5,796 bases of DNA from Burkholderiales bacterium (GCA_016649475.1 JAENXP010000183.1:1-5796); one strand, 5' to 3'. Shown: positions 1 through 5,634, numbered from the stretch's first letter. Program-made: numbers and translations. The notes: generated by a model not told the origin, from the sequence alone.

Positions 1-655
1 CCGCCGCGACGATGGTGAGGCCGATGACGAGTTCGCTCACGCCGAGCACCCGCGCGATCGCCAACGCCCCGCCGACGAGCCAATGGGCGCCAAGCACGAG
101 CAGCGCGAGCCCGGCGACGATGAGCGAGATCTGCAGCGGCACCGAGCCCGGAGCTCTGGTCGTCGCCGCACTCAGAGCATCCTCAACCCGCAGCGCTGCG
201 CTTTCCCTGCGGCTCTGACGCAGCGCGAACACCGTGTAGGCCACGATGCCGGCGATGAGCAGGATGCCGTCGAAGCGGCTGATACGGCCGTCGAGCGCCA
301 TGACCAGCAGCAGCACCGAGACGCCGATCATGAGCGGCACGTCGAACCGCACCAACTGGCGCGACACCACCAGCGGCGCGATCAGCGCCGAGATGCCGAG
401 GATGAACAGCACATTAAGTATGTTGCTGCCGACCACATTGCCGACCGCGATGTCGGCCTGGCCCGCGAGCGCTGCGCGCAAGCTCACCGCGAGTTCGGGT
501 GCGCTGGTGCCGATCGCCACCACGGTGAGCCCGATGGCAAGCGGCGAGATGCCAAGTCGAGCGGCGAGGCGCGAGGCGCCGCGCACCAGCAACTCGGCGC
601 CGAATACGAGCGACGCCAGCCCGGCCACGAACCCGAGAATCGCCTCGAGGCTCAC
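1..655 (-). CDS. Na+/Ca2+ exchanger (CaCA family, YrbG-like), C-terminus cut by window edge
   Basis: Inner-membrane cation antiporter of the CaCA superfamily, expected to exchange Ca2+ for Na+ or H+. About 218 residues are visible. The first alpha repeat is textbook: GISPLAIGLTVVAIGTSAPE around residues 35-54, with the cation-binding Glu at about 54, then GNVVGSNILNVL around 72-83. Further hydrophobic helices follow, then a basic cytoplasmic loop (RQSRRES and onward). The second alpha repeat is just beginning (GVSELVIGLTIVAA) where the window ends, so about 100 residues should be missing. The chosen start is GTG at 655, which overlaps the TGA of the upstream 55-residue ORF as GTGA; it has no strong Shine-Dalgarno, so translational coupling is likely. 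The frame stays open upstream of this GTG, so a somewhat earlier start cannot be fully excluded. The family call is firm; the ion specificity is not visible. Confidence 0.9.
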   Translation of the reverse strand, partial: MSLEAILGFVAGLASLVFGAELLVRGASRLAARLGISPLAIGLTVVAIGTSAPELAVSLRAALAGQADIAVGNVVGSNILNVLFILGISALIAPLVVSRQLVRFDVPLMIGVSVLLLVMALDGRISRFDGILLIAGIVAYTVFALRQSRRESAALRVEDALSAATTRAPGSVPLQISLIVAGLALLVLGAHWLVGGALAIARVLGVSELVIGLTIVAA

Positions 656-819
656 CCGCCGCGTCCCCGGAGTGGCCGCGGAACCATTCGAGCGAGAGGC
701 GCTCCCCCGCGGGGGCTGCCCTGCGCTTTGAGCCGGAAAAAGTCTGCCGCCAGCAAGGCGATGGCAGGCGGCACGAATCCGATACAGAGAACCGGGGTAC
801 CGGCCGATCTGATGGTCAT
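652..819 (-). CDS. Small membrane-type ORF, 55 residues, overlapping both neighbours
   Basis: Not recognised as a known family. The frame begins MTIRSAGTPVLCIGFVPP, continues with AIALLAADFFRLKAQ, and ends in a Gly/Arg/Pro-rich tail (RPLRGRGG). The stretch from about residue 9 to 28 is hydrophobic enough for one membrane segment; the basic tail would then lie in the cytoplasm. Its ATG (819-817) overlaps the TGA of psiE as ATGA, and its own TGA (654-652) overlaps the GTG of the antiporter as GTGA. Four-base overlaps at both ends are hard to obtain by chance and argue that it is translated by coupling between psiE and the antiporter. The alternative is that it is only spacer and the antiporter starts independently. 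The GC-rich tail is low-complexity and weakens the case for a folded protein. Confidence 0.55.
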   Translation of the reverse strand: MTIRSAGTPVLCIGFVPPAIALLAADFFRLKAQGSPRGGAPLARMVPRPLRGRGG

Positions 820-1250
820 TGCGCTCTTTTCGGAACGGTGGGGTCTTCCTCCCGGCGACTGCGCTGCACCAGGAAGTAGCCAATCGATAGCGCGAGCGCC
901 AGGGCGGCAATGCCCAACAAGGTTCCTTCGGGTAGCTCCTTCGGTTCCAGGACCACAACCTTGCGGGCCACCGCGATGATCGCTACCGCGAGCACCGCTT
1001 CGAGATGAACCACCCGGTGCTCGATGTAGACCTTCACCGAGTGTATCAATTCGAGTCCGATCAGCACGAGCAAGAACTGACCGAACAGCCCTAGCAACTC
1101 CTCAATCCCCGGTAAGAATATCGGCGAACTCATTATGTCCTTGCCGATGATCCACGCCAACTCGACAATGGCGAGCAGCACCACCCCCGCCAGCATAAAG
1201 AGCAGGGTGTAGGTCAGGGCTCGCTCGAATGTATCCAGATGTCGCAGCAT
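816..1250 (-). CDS. psiE: Phosphate-starvation-inducible PsiE-family membrane protein
   Basis: A 144-residue integral membrane protein of the PsiE family. Four hydrophobic segments are visible, at about residues 13-35, 50-70, 84-101 and 111-129. The family hallmarks are present: the LLVLIGLELIHSVKVYI region (about 60-76) and HLEAVLAVAIIAVARKVV (about 82-99), followed by a charged cytoplasmic tail (RSRREE). PsiE is induced by phosphate limitation in E. coli and its biochemical role is unknown; a copy also occurs in proteobacterial heat/stress-resistance islands. The ATG at 1250 is preceded by AAAGGAA about 8 bases upstream, a fair Shine-Dalgarno. It is the first gene of a coupled trio: its TGA overlaps the ATG of the 55-residue ORF. 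The length is normal for the family. Confidence 0.86.
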   Translation of the reverse strand: MLRHLDTFERALTYTLLFMLAGVVLLAIVELAWIIGKDIMSSPIFLPGIEELLGLFGQFLLVLIGLELIHSVKVYIEHRVVHLEAVLAVAIIAVARKVVVLEPKELPEGTLLGIAALALALSIGYFLVQRSRREEDPTVPKRAQ

Positions 1251-1653
1251 GGGTGTGTTTCCTTTTTTTGTGTGAGTAGCCGGCCCCGGCTATTACCGAG
1301 TAATTTCCCGAGCAATGGTGTGATGCGCTCTATGGTAACGCTTGCACAGACTGGCAGCTATCGCCGAATAATGTCTCACACTCACACTTGGTAGCATTTC
1401 ATAATGGCTTTGTTCGTTTCTCTTTCTTGAGATGGCCGGGACGATCCGGACGACGTTCGAGGATCATGGGCCTGTTCATTGCCGGCTTGGCTTTCCAGGG
1501 GGCGGGCAGCGAAGACGCTGTGCAAACCGGCTCGGCACCCCGCGTGCTTGGCTCGCCTCGGGATTTGTCAGCTACGCACGGCTGCGCGCGAGTTTGCTGT
1601 GGCATTCGCCAATGCGGTCAGCAACGTAAAGCCCCTTGGGCGCGCATGCACGC
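1251..1653. other. Intergenic region of about 400 bp, probable psiE leader
   Basis: No convincing gene. Short frames exist on both strands (a 68-residue minus frame and several plus frames), but none has a recognisable domain and they overlap each other. The part nearest psiE holds two adjacent small palindromes (1277-1304), AT-rich DNA and a run of seven A on the minus strand before the Shine-Dalgarno. I could not identify a clear promoter or a rho-independent terminator after the CBS gene, so it is open whether psiE is transcribed from here or by read-through. Confidence 0.5.
1277..1304. promoter_or_regulatory. Two adjacent dyads upstream of psiE, possible operator
   Basis: TAGCCGG-CC-CCGGCTA (1277-1292) is a perfect 7-bp inverted repeat. 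It is followed immediately by ATTAC-CGA-GTAAT (1292-1304), a perfect 5-bp inverted repeat. They sit about 27-55 bases upstream of the psiE ATG, where an operator or leader hairpin would lie. No T-run follows on either strand, so they do not look like a terminator. No pho-box match was recognised. The regulatory role is inferred from position and symmetry only. Confidence 0.3.
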
Positions 1654-2091
1654 TCACACGCTCCCGGTGATGTATCTCTGCATGGCCTCGGCTTCTGACC
1701 GAACCTCCTCCAGACGCAGATGGAGCAAGTCGTGGACGCTCACCATGCCGACCAGTTTCCCGTCCGCCACAACGGGCAGCTGGCGCACGTGCTGAGAAAC
1801 CATGAGCGCCATAATGCCAGCCGCACGATCATCTGGTGCGCAGGTCAAAACCTTCGAGGTCATCAGGTCGCGTACGGGCTTGCTCAGCAGTTCCGGGCCA
1901 ATTCTTCTCAAGCCGAGCACGATATCGCGTTCGGAAATAATGCCCTCTACCGTTGTGCCGTCGCCGCTCACCACCAAGGCGCCTGTGTCCTCGAATTCCG
2001 GGGATCGGATCACTTGGGCGATTGTGGCATCGGGCGCGATGGTAGTCGTGGTGCGCTTCGGTTGCGCGTTGAGAATACGTCGAACAGTCAT
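1654..2091 (-). CDS. Two-CBS-domain protein
   Basis: A stand-alone CBS-pair protein of 145 residues with no attached effector domain. CBS 1 spans about residues 6-66 (TIAQVIRSP, GALVVSGDG, GIISERDIV) and CBS 2 about 76-133 (TCAPDDRAAGIMALM, RQLPVVADGKLVGMVSVHDLL). Such pairs usually bind adenine nucleotides and act as energy sensors; the target here is unknown. The start is ATG at 2091 because AAAGGAG lies 6 bases upstream. The frame continues upstream to another possible start at 2181, but that extension overlaps the end of the terC-usp gene and reads unlike a CBS protein. The gap to terC-usp is 31 bases, so the two are probably co-transcribed. It is the last gene of the right-hand set. Confidence 0.9.
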   Translation of the reverse strand: MTVRRILNAQPKRTTTTIAPDATIAQVIRSPEFEDTGALVVSGDGTTVEGIISERDIVLGLRRIGPELLSKPVRDLMTSKVLTCAPDDRAAGIMALMVSQHVRQLPVVADGKLVGMVSVHDLLHLRLEEVRSEAEAMQRYITGSV

Positions 2092-2097
2092 ATCAAG

Positions 2098-2104
2098 CTC
2101 CTTT
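2098..2104 (-). promoter_or_regulatory. Ribosome binding site of the CBS gene
   Basis: AAAGGAG on the minus strand, 6 bases before ATG 2091. It is the best Shine-Dalgarno in the window and decides the start over the upstream in-frame codon at 2181. Confidence 0.8.
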
Positions 2105-2122
2105 AGTCTATTGCAATTCCGG

Positions 2123-3391
2123 TCAATCGGCGGCGAGCAGAAATAGACCCACCGTCGCGCCCAGGCCGACAGGAATGCCATAACGCTCCCAACGCGAGAC
2201 CGCGTCGCCAGCGATTATTTGCACCGGCACCGTGGTCCGTTCGAGCACCTGGTTGGTGACGGAATCCTCGATCATCCGCGTCACCGAGTTCTTGCGCGCG
2301 GTGCTCATCACAATGTGATCGCACCGCAGACGGCGCGCCGTATCCGCGATCACCTGCGCCTTGCTTCCGACCTTGAAGTGGACCGAGAACGGCACGCGGT
2401 AAGACTCCAGCAAACGCCGGATCGGCCTAAACGTCTTTTCCGCCTGCTCGCGGTGAAGGGATTCGCGATTCCTCTTGCCAGAGAATCGAGAGATGTATCT
2501 GGAAAACGGCGCCTGGACGTTCAACAAGTGGATCTCCATCGCGGAGTTCTTCATGAACTCGTTGAGAACGTGGCGCACCGCATATTGCGCGTTACGGGAA
2601 CTATCGACGGGAACGAGTACTTTCGACAAGGCGTTTTCTCCTTTGGACGCAATGGGGTTCGATTGCCGGGTTTCGTGCGGCTTCGCAAACACCGCAAGCT
2701 GGGCCGTGATTCTGGAGTCGAGCCTGCGGTGGTTGCGGGCGAATCCCGACCACAACACACCGAACACGATCACTGCAAACGTGAGCGGGACGGTGTAGCG
2801 GTAGGCGGCAAAGGCATCCACAAGCTGGGGCTCCGCGGTGATCATCTTCGCCGCGGTCCAGGCGAGGACACCTGCACCGAGATAGACAATGGCGGGAAAG
2901 CGCTCCACGAAGCCAAGCAGCAGGCTGATACCCCAAACGACAATCGGAATGCTGATCAGCAGGCCAATCGCGACCAGCAGGTAATTGCCGTGCGCCGCAC
3001 CAGCCACGGCGAGCACGTTGTCAAGGCCCATCACCACGTCGGCAACCACGATTGTCGAGATGGCACCCCAGAAACCATTGGCCGCGCTGATCTTCCCCTC
3101 GCCGTTCCCGGCCTTCTCGGGCAGCAGCAGCCTGTAGGCGATCCAGATCAGCAGCACGCCGCCGATGAACATCAGGCCCGGGATGCGCAGCAGCCAGACC
3201 ACGACGATCGTCAGCAGAGTGCGCATCACGATTGCGCCGACTGCGCCCCAGACAATTGCTTGCCGCTGCAGGTGTTTGGGCAGACTGCGCGCGGCGAGCG
3301 CGATCACAATAGCGTTATCACCAGCCAGCACGAGATCGATGACGATAATCGCGAGCAGTGCGGAGAAGAACTCAGGAGAAAAGAATTCCAA
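2123..3391 (-). CDS. TerC-family membrane protein fused to a universal stress (Usp) domain
   Basis: A 422-residue fusion. Residues 1-217 are a TerC/YjbE-type transporter with about seven hydrophobic segments and the two inverted acidic motifs: D19 with GDN at 24-26, and D118 with LDN at 123-125. Relatives are tied to manganese or other metal export and tellurite resistance. After a linker (about 218-254) comes a Usp domain, about 256-396 (KVLVPVDSS with D263, ending VPVQIIAG). A last hydrophobic stretch (about 405-421) follows. The usual nucleotide-binding signature near the Usp C-terminus (G-x2-G-x9-G-S/T) reads MSTARKNSVTRMIEDSV, with the glycines missing, so ATP binding is doubtful. The only usable start is TTG at 3391; the next Met is residue 56, inside the membrane domain. 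The TTG lies one codon after the TGA that ends the HtpX remnant, in the same frame, and has a weak Shine-Dalgarno. Translation may therefore depend on coupling. Confidence 0.9.
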   Translation of the reverse strand: MEFFSPEFFSALLAIIVIDLVLAGDNAIVIALAARSLPKHLQRQAIVWGAVGAIVMRTLLTIVVVWLLRIPGLMFIGGVLLIWIAYRLLLPEKAGNGEGKISAANGFWGAISTIVVADVVMGLDNVLAVAGAAHGNYLLVAIGLLISIPIVVWGISLLLGFVERFPAIVYLGAGVLAWTAAKMITAEPQLVDAFAAYRYTVPLTFAVIVFGVLWSGFARNHRRLDSRITAQLAVFAKPHETRQSNPIASKGENALSKVLVPVDSSRNAQYAVRHVLNEFMKNSAMEIHLLNVQAPFSRYISRFSGKRNRESLHREQAEKTFRPIRRLLESYRVPFSVHFKVGSKAQVIADTARRLRCDHIVMSTARKNSVTRMIEDSVTNQVLERTTVPVQIIAGDAVSRWERYGIPVGLGATVGLFLLAAD

Positions 3392-3394
3392 TTG

Positions 3395-3796
3395 TCAGAT
3401 TCTCGTATTTTCCAGCTGCTCGAGCCGAGGCAGCGCGGCGATCATGTTCCCGCGCCCGGTGAGGCGCGCCCCGCCGGCATCTGCACGGAACCCGCGCTGG
3501 CGCGAAAACCACATGACGATGATGGAAGCGAGCATCCCGAGTACCCGTTGGGCAACAATCGAAGTTGCGAAGAACGCCGGACCATGCCCGCGCTCGGTCT
3601 TGACCACCAGCCGGTCGACCGTATGGCCGATGACGCGGGAAAGAAAAATAGCGAAGGTGTTGACCACACCCTGAGTCTGCGCAAATGTCACCATGTCGCC
3701 GTTGGCGACGCGGGATACCTCGTGTGCCAGCACCGCTTCCGCTTCGGCCTTGCGGATGGCGATATTGGTTTCGAGAAAAAGCGCGACGCGTTTCAT
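3395..3796 (-). pseudogene. htpX: HtpX (M48 membrane protease) remnant: internally deleted, zinc site lost
   Basis: Intact HtpX is an inner-membrane zinc protease of about 285-295 residues that degrades misfolded membrane proteins. Here 133 codons remain. Residues 1-14 ([14 protein letters not shown]) match the HtpX N-terminus. The sequence then jumps to the region around the active site ([13 protein letters not shown]), skipping about 110 residues. From there to residue 122 (MIAAL) it follows HtpX closely, including [13 protein letters not shown] and [11 protein letters not shown]. It stops after LEQLENTRI, so the C-terminal part with the HPPL motif is absent. The HExxH motif is HEVSR (H25, E26, R29) and the glutamate ligand of EFRADAGG is glycine (G102), so catalysis should be impossible. 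There is no stop or frameshift inside the frame. The Shine-Dalgarno before ATG 3796 is weak. Located 42 bases after yccA and just before terC-usp. It could be a decaying gene or a retained pseudoprotease. Confidence 0.85.
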
Positions 3797-3838
3797 GGCA
3801 GTTATTCGGCGGGTTGGTGGTTGGCGAATTCGTGCCGC

Positions 3839-4519
3839 CTACTCGTTGCTGTTGGCAAAGCCCAGCAGGTGCAGCAAGCTGGTGAACAAGTTGTAGATCG
3901 AGACGTACAGCGTCACCGTGGCCATGATGTAGTTGGTTTCGCCGCCGTGGATGATCTGGCTCGTCTGGTAAAGAATCAGGCCGGCCATGAGCAGCACGAA
4001 AGCGGCGGACACCGTCAGGGCGAGCGCCGGCACAGCGAAGAAAATTGCCCCCAATCCGGCCAGGAAAGCCACGATGATGCCGGCCATCAGGAAGCCTCCC
4101 ATAAAGCTGAAATCCTTGCGGCTCGCCGTCGCGTAAGCCGATAGCCCGAGGAAGATTGCGGCCGTGCCACTCATCGCCATCATCACCAACTGATGCCCGT
4201 TTGGCATCGCCAGGTAGTGGCTGACGACCGGCCCGAGCGTGTAGCCCATGAAGCCGGTCAGAACGAACACCGAGACCAAACCCAGGCCGCTGTTGCGCAG
4301 CCGGACGGTCAGAAAGAGCAGGCCGAAGTAACCGGCCAGCGTAATAAGGATGCCAGGATGGGGCAGTTGCAAGGCGACCGTCATGGCTGCTGCACCGGCG
4401 CTGAACAGCAAGGTCAGCGACAGCAGCCAATAGGTATTTCTCAATACACGGTTGGCCGAAAGCGGCGGGGCGATCACCCCGGTATCGCCGGTCAGGATAA
4501 GCGTCTTTGCAGGTTTCAT
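3839..4519 (-). CDS. yccA: YccA-like Bax inhibitor-1 family membrane protein
   Basis: A 226-residue inner-membrane protein of the BI-1/YccA family with about seven transmembrane segments. It matches E. coli YccA along its length: VLRNTYWLLSLTL after a short cytoplasmic N-tail, SAYATASRKDFSFMGGFLMAG in the middle, and the C-terminal signature HGGETNYI (about 191-198) followed by TLYVSIYNLFTSLLHLLGFA. In E. coli, YccA is a substrate and modulator of the FtsH protease and is associated with HtpX, which fits the htpX remnant just downstream. The chosen start is ATG at 4519. An in-frame GTG at 4531 directly abuts the TAA of the upstream hpf-like gene and has no better ribosome binding site, so I consider it less likely. 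The 12-base gap to hpf implies one transcript. The family call is firm. Confidence 0.92.
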   Translation of the reverse strand: MKPAKTLILTGDTGVIAPPLSANRVLRNTYWLLSLTLLFSAGAAAMTVALQLPHPGILITLAGYFGLLFLTVRLRNSGLGLVSVFVLTGFMGYTLGPVVSHYLAMPNGHQLVMMAMSGTAAIFLGLSAYATASRKDFSFMGGFLMAGIIVAFLAGLGAIFFAVPALALTVSAAFVLLMAGLILYQTSQIIHGGETNYIMATVTLYVSIYNLFTSLLHLLGFANSNE

Positions 4520-4531
4520 GGTCAGTCTCAC

Positions 4532-4894
4532 TTAGTTGTTGGAAACATCAAATGCTTCGGCCGGCGGCTGCGGCATTGCCGGTCGAACGTCTGCGCGCAG
4601 CCGCTCGACGCGCTTGGCGACGTTGCGCCCGGCGCGCTCCGCCGCCCGGTCGATCACGGCGTACAAATCAACACCCGCGTCTTCGATAAAAATGGACGGC
4701 GGATGCTCCAGGATCACCTGTATCTTGCAAAACTTATCGGCGCCGCCGCGCGGCCCGTTGTGATCGCCCAACCGGACTACTACGCGCTTGATCCGGTCGC
4801 TGGTTCGGGTAAGCGCGAAGCGCAACCGCCGCTCGGTGTGTTCTAACAGCGGGGCCGTGAGCGTAAACCCCCGGATCTTAATTTCGATTCGCAT
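4532..4894 (-). CDS. HPF/RaiA-family ribosome-associated (hibernation) protein
   Basis: A 120-residue member of the sigma-54-modulation/HPF/RaiA family, which binds the 30S decoding region and silences ribosomes under stress. The beta-strand opening MRIEIKIRGFTLT, the helix with LLEHTERRLRFALTR (about 16-30), the strand RIKRVVVRLGD (about 34-44) and the helix DLYAVIDRAAERAGRNVAKRV (about 76-96) follow the family order. It is longer than short HPF (about 95 residues) and much shorter than long HPF (about 180). The extra residues form a loop with NGPRGGADK (46-54) and a Pro-rich tail (PAMPQPPAEAFD). It is divergent from housekeeping HPF, so it is probably a second, accessory copy. The ATG at 4894 has AAGGAG about 9 bases upstream. 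First gene of the right-hand set, 31 bases from the predicted transcription start. Confidence 0.85.
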   Translation of the reverse strand: MRIEIKIRGFTLTAPLLEHTERRLRFALTRTSDRIKRVVVRLGDHNGPRGGADKFCKIQVILEHPPSIFIEDAGVDLYAVIDRAAERAGRNVAKRVERLRADVRPAMPQPPAEAFDVSNN

Positions 4895-4931
4895 GCCCGC
4901 TGTCTCCTTCTCGGTTAATCTACTTGCAGCG

Positions 4932-4960
4932 AGTGTAGGGACGCCGTCGCTTCGTGTAAA
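4932..4960 (-). promoter_or_regulatory. Sigma-70-like promoter for the hpf-yccA-htpX'-terC-usp set
   Basis: On the minus strand TTTACA (4960-4955) and TACACT (4937-4932) are separated by exactly 17 bases. That is 5 of 6 and 4 of 6 matches to the consensus -35 and -10 boxes. Transcription would start near 4925, giving a leader of about 30 bases that contains the AAGGAG ribosome binding site. AT-rich sequence (ATAAAACGATT) lies just upstream. No heat-shock (sigma-32) promoter was recognised. Confidence 0.65.
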
Positions 4961-5063
4961 ATCGTTTTATCCATATGAACGCATCGAATAAAGCGAAGTA
5001 TCGCCGAAGGCATCCTCTAGCTGGCACCCGCACTGCTTCTGCTGGATTGCCAATGCGGAAGGC

Positions 5064-5195
5064 ATGGGCGCGAACGATCAGTCAACAGCCGATCTGCTGA
5101 TCCAGCGCCTGGAGGTGTACGAAAAAAACCGCCTGGATGCTCCGCAGCCAACTCGACGATTGAGCTGGTTCTGGATAGAGCTTGTTCTGGTTTGA
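5064..5195 (+). CDS. Possible 43-residue hypothetical ORF
   Basis: The frame reads MGANDQSTADLLIQRLEVYE, then KNRLDAPQPTRR, then LSWFWIELVLV. That is a charged, helix-like first half and a hydrophobic end, as in a small tail-anchored protein. GGAAGG lies before the ATG but is only one base away, which is too close to work well, and an out-of-frame ATG lies 11 bases upstream. A run of seven A (5121-5127) falls inside the frame. The family is not recognised. It may equally be chance or a gene fragment. Confidence 0.2.
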   Translation: MGANDQSTADLLIQRLEVYEKNRLDAPQPTRRLSWFWIELVLV

Positions 5196-5204
5196 TTCAC
5201 TCGG

Positions 5205-5218
5205 GGGACGTCAGACCG
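5205..5218 (+). repeat. 14-bp direct repeat, left copy
   Basis: GGGACGTCAGACCG; it matches GGGACGTTAGACCG at 5685-5698 at 13 of 14 positions, exactly 480 bases away. The similarity does not extend beyond the 14 bases on either side. The pair brackets the 33-residue frame and the IS3 remnant. Confidence 0.5.
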
Positions 5219-5312
5219 GCAGCGTGAACTCCCAGCTGAGCTCGTAGACGACCGCGCCGCATAATTCCATTTGCACTTGGCGCGAAGGGCTGCTTAGAAT
5301 GACTCCGGACAT
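5211..5312 (-). other. Possible 33-residue ORF or gene tail
   Basis: The minus-strand frame runs MSGVILSSPSRQVQ, then MELCGAVVYELSWEFTLPV, then TGA. The codon before its ATG is a TAG, and there is no clear ribosome binding site. The end has the look of a genuine protein C-terminus (alternating hydrophobic strand pattern), so it may be the tail of a lost gene. No family recognised. Its stop codon lies within the 14-bp repeat at 5205-5218. Confidence 0.2.
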
Positions 5313-5408
5313 CTAGGCTGTGGCGTATTGAGGGGCAGGTAAGGGTCGGGAAGGTGGGTTCGCGTACTGGAAAAGCTGACATTCGGCGGAAAAATCAGTA
5401 GGCAGGGA

Positions 5409-5625
5409 TTGTCAGGATCTGCGGTCGGCCTTAAGGTCACCGACAACGCCTATATTGAGTCGCCTTTTCCATTCGATGAAAACCGATATCGTGCACGGCT
5501 TGATCTTCAACGAGGATCGCGAAATCAAATCCGCCGTCCAGAACTATGTTCCTATCTACAACGGCACTCGATTACACTCCTCACTAATCTACGTACCGTC
5601 GGCGACGTATGAACAGCTGGCTTGA
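5409..5625 (+). pseudogene. IS3-family transposase (OrfB) 3' fragment with a frameshift
   Basis: Only the last third of the rve/DDE transposase remains. One frame gives DNAYIES (5442-5462), the conserved motif carrying the last catalytic Glu. After an extra C at about 5463 the match shifts to the next frame: LFHSMKTDIVHG, then REIKSAVQNYVPIYNGTRLH, then SSLIYVPSATYEQLA and TGA at 5623-5625. The second part matches the usual ESFFxxLKxE and YNxxRxHSxLGYxxPxxYE ending of IS3 transposases. Sequence before DNAYIES (SGSAVGLKVT) is already poor, and the catalytic aspartates and OrfA are absent. It is a dead remnant, not a mobile element. Confidence 0.75.
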
Positions 5626-5634
5626 CCAACCTGG

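Larger units (their letters stand above)
4961..5408. other. Patchwork region with no recognised gene
   Basis: Between the operon promoter and the IS3 remnant I find only very short frames. Two are listed separately (5064-5195 plus, 5211-5312 minus). A 41-codon plus frame at 4975-5100 has no ribosome binding site. A stretch near 5330-5400 reads openly for about 30 codons on the plus strand without resembling anything I know. The mixture of broken frames next to transposase debris suggests decayed mobile or accessory DNA. Confidence 0.5.

Noticed and set aside
83..979. A 298-codon plus-strand frame opposite the antiporter, the 55-residue ORF and psiE
   Set aside because: Antisense shadow with the same biased composition; the minus strand carries the diagnostic CaCA and PsiE motifs.
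1600..1656. Terminator after the CBS gene
   Set aside because: There is a near-palindromic GCGTGCATGCGCGC and a short CCC-AAG-GGG, but no stable stem followed by a T-run on the minus strand.
1388..1795. Plus-strand frames in the 400-base gap and a 68-codon minus frame at 1399-1605
   Set aside because: No domains; they overlap each other, and the longest runs antisense into the CBS gene. None has a convincing ribosome binding site.
2092..2181. N-terminal extension of the CBS protein to 2181
   Set aside because: It overlaps the terC-usp 3' end and reads unlike a CBS protein, while AAAGGAG sits 6 bases before the ATG at 2091.
3392..3500. yybP-ykoY (manganese) riboswitch before terC
   Set aside because: Many TerC-family genes have one, but here the upstream DNA is coding sequence of the HtpX remnant and no such structure is visible.
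2219..4144. A very long plus-strand open frame (641 codons) antisense to terC-usp, htpX' and yccA
   Set aside because: It is rich in His, Arg, Gln, Asp and Gly, has no hydrophobic core or motif, and mirrors GC-rich membrane genes on the other strand, whose products are clearly recognisable.
3372..4430. A 352-codon minus-strand frame overlapping yccA and htpX'
   Set aside because: It is out of frame with both recognisable proteins, Arg/Pro/Gly/His rich and without any domain.
4975..5100. 41-codon plus-strand frame (MNASNKAKYRRR...)
   Set aside because: No Shine-Dalgarno, very basic composition with no motif, and it overlaps another small frame.
5076..5102. GATCAG ... CTGATC inverted repeat
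   Set aside because: Six-base arms with a 15-base spacer are expected by chance, and it lies in no clear regulatory position.
5197..5382. 61-codon minus-strand frame (MSAFPVREP...)
   Set aside because: No ribosome binding site, no recognisable motif, and it overlaps other small frames in decayed DNA.
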